From Bacteroidetes bacterium GWF2_35_48 (GTDB lineage Bacteria > Bacteroidota > Bacteroidia > Bacteroidales > GWF2-35-48), in NCBI GenBank assembly GCA_001769125.1, contig MEOG01000005.1:29547-93546 (forward strand): a DNA stretch of 64,000 bases, given 5' to 3'. Position 1 is the first letter of the stretch. Each line of letters begins with the position of its first letter. The position numbers and the translations under genes were made by a program. The notes below the pieces were generated by a model, which was not told the origin of the DNA, searched no databases, and was given only the letters and a program-made list of their open reading frames with translations. Shown piece by piece: positions 63,235-64,000 of this stretch.

Positions 63235-63852
63235 TTAAATCTTTTTGATGACTGTATAATCTTCATTCCCGATTATTATTGCAAAATGCTTATCATTGAT
63301 TAATGAATTTACAGGAATGTTATTATCAATATCAGAAATAGGTTTATAAATGTATTTTTGTTGTTCCGTATTTACATATATTATTTGTTTTACTGTATCA
63401 GTTTTCACTGTATTCGTGCTTATCTTATTGTAACCTTCAGTTATCGGCTCATTAATATCTTCTTCAATTGAAATAAGTTTATTATCTTCAATAGCTAAAT
63501 ATTCAGCTTCACCATTGTCCTGATTATTTAAAAGTTCAATACCTCTTGTTCCTGTAGCATTAATTTTTAAATAATAAGCTTTACCATGTTTTATATTTAT
63601 AGTAATGGGTATATTCCACCTATTAAGTGTTTCTGTTGGTTGAAAAGCTTTTATCTTTAATTTACCTTCACTATAAACTTTATATTTTAATTTTGTGTTA
63701 TTTTTTAATTTACATATCTGATAATCATTAAACGTTATTTGTACATCTACCGCAGATAATATAAATTTTTTTGGTCTATAAATATAGATGGTTGCATATT
63801 TTTGTTCTTGAGAATAAATATTATTGAAAATCCCAGTTAAAAGTGCCAGCAA
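63235..63852 (-). CDS. DUF2846-like fragment (5' part of the frameshifted gene)
   Basis: 205 residues if started at TTG 63852. YATIYIYRPKKFILSAVDVQI and the following beta-rich stretch resemble DUF2846-type lipoprotein domains often fused to caspases in Bacteroidota. Ends in KHFAIIIGNEDYTV, the beginning of the caspase domain, before an early stop. Confidence 0.6.
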   Translation of the reverse strand: MLALLTGIFNNIYSQEQKYATIYIYRPKKFILSAVDVQITFNDYQICKLKNNTKLKYKVYSEGKLKIKAFQPTETLNRWNIPITINIKHGKAYYLKINATGTRGIELLNNQDNGEAEYLAIEDNKLISIEEDINEPITEGYNKISTNTVKTDTVKQIIYVNTEQQKYIYKPISDIDNNIPVNSLINDKHFAIIIGNEDYTVIKKI

Positions 63853-64000
63853 TAAGTATGATTTTAATAATATTTTTCATAACCATATAATTTTATAATT
63901 ATTTTACTATTTCATCATGTATCGTCCTGAAAATGGTTGACAGTTTTTTGTGGTTAATAATTAATAAAAACTGACATTAAAATTTACAATTTATTTTTGT

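Larger units (their letters stand above)
62540..63880 (-). pseudogene. Caspase-like (peptidase C14) gene with two frameshifts
   Basis: Three frame segments join into one ~440-residue protein: signal peptide, DUF2846-like beta domain, linker, then a caspase (p20-like) domain. First shift: ATG at 63880 reads AAAAA where one fewer A would give KILLKSYLLLALLTGIF, an ideal signal peptide in frame with the rest. Second shift near 63250: the domain begins as KHFAIIIGNEDYTV and, after a one-base change, continues as QKDLKSEVNVDFARNDASAFKEYAIKTLG. Both sites are in A-rich runs, so assembly or sequencing error is an alternative to a decayed or phase-variable gene. Confidence 0.7.

Noticed and set aside
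63905..63935. CCTGAAAATGGTTGACAG near the right edge as an insertion-sequence end
   Set aside because: The sequence recalls transposon ends, but the window stops before a partner end or transposase could be seen, so no call is made.

Overview
The window is AT-rich bacterial DNA from a member of the Bacteroidota, most likely a Bacteroidales-like lineage. Three signs support this. Seven large secreted proteins end in type IX secretion system (T9SS) sorting domains of the YPNP type. Many genes have the Bacteroidota -7 promoter box TAnnTTTG, and the best cases also have a TTG about 18 nt upstream. Start codons lack clear Shine-Dalgarno sequences. No rRNA, tRNA or CRISPR array was seen.

Layout. 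1-10 kb: 3' end of pyruvate kinase, a tandem universal stress protein, a lipoprotein, a TPR protein, a T9SS propeller protein, a geranylgeranyl-reductase-family flavoprotein, ruvC and a YgiQ-type radical SAM protein. 10-13 kb: a TetR regulator and an ABC-2 exporter that share one operator sequence. 13-36 kb: a secretome-rich stretch with a sialidase-like BNR protein, a giant choice-of-anchor-L/SprB-repeat protein, a subtilase, two M43 metalloproteases and a C10 cysteine protease, interrupted by a reverse-strand operon (157-aa protein, dapD, glycosyltransferase, tsaC). 37-42 kb: the rimP-nusA-infB operon (reverse strand). 42-52 kb: yfhO-like gene, ftsX, a GT9 gene, then rel-yicC-PduO-aroC-LOG. 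52-55 kb: SiaB-like protein, dihydrolipoyl dehydrogenase and a Crp/Fnr regulator (reverse strand).

55.7-62.2 kb holds the most interesting system: dsrE2-like, tusA-like, mvhD-like, two hdrA-like genes, a small winged-helix-like gene and an hdrC/hdrE fusion. This looks like a split QmoABC-type, quinone-facing flavin/iron-sulfur complex with its own sulfur-carrier proteins. No aprAB, sat or dsrAB is visible. The divergent Crp/Fnr gene and a TGTG(N8)CACA-type palindrome lie just upstream. The window ends in a caspase-like (C14) gene that appears broken by two single-base frameshifts.

The intergenic DNA is unusually structured. A family of ~125-bp structured elements (four copies) has terminal inverted repeats, 4-bp target duplications in three copies and covarying hairpin arms. 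A second family (two copies) and a single third element also look MITE-like. Several of these lie exactly on or next to stop codons, two inside the sulfur/Hdr operon. Many spacers also carry period-7 tandem words of unrelated sequence. The statements about elements rest on reading the sequence by eye; family names come from motif recognition without database searches.
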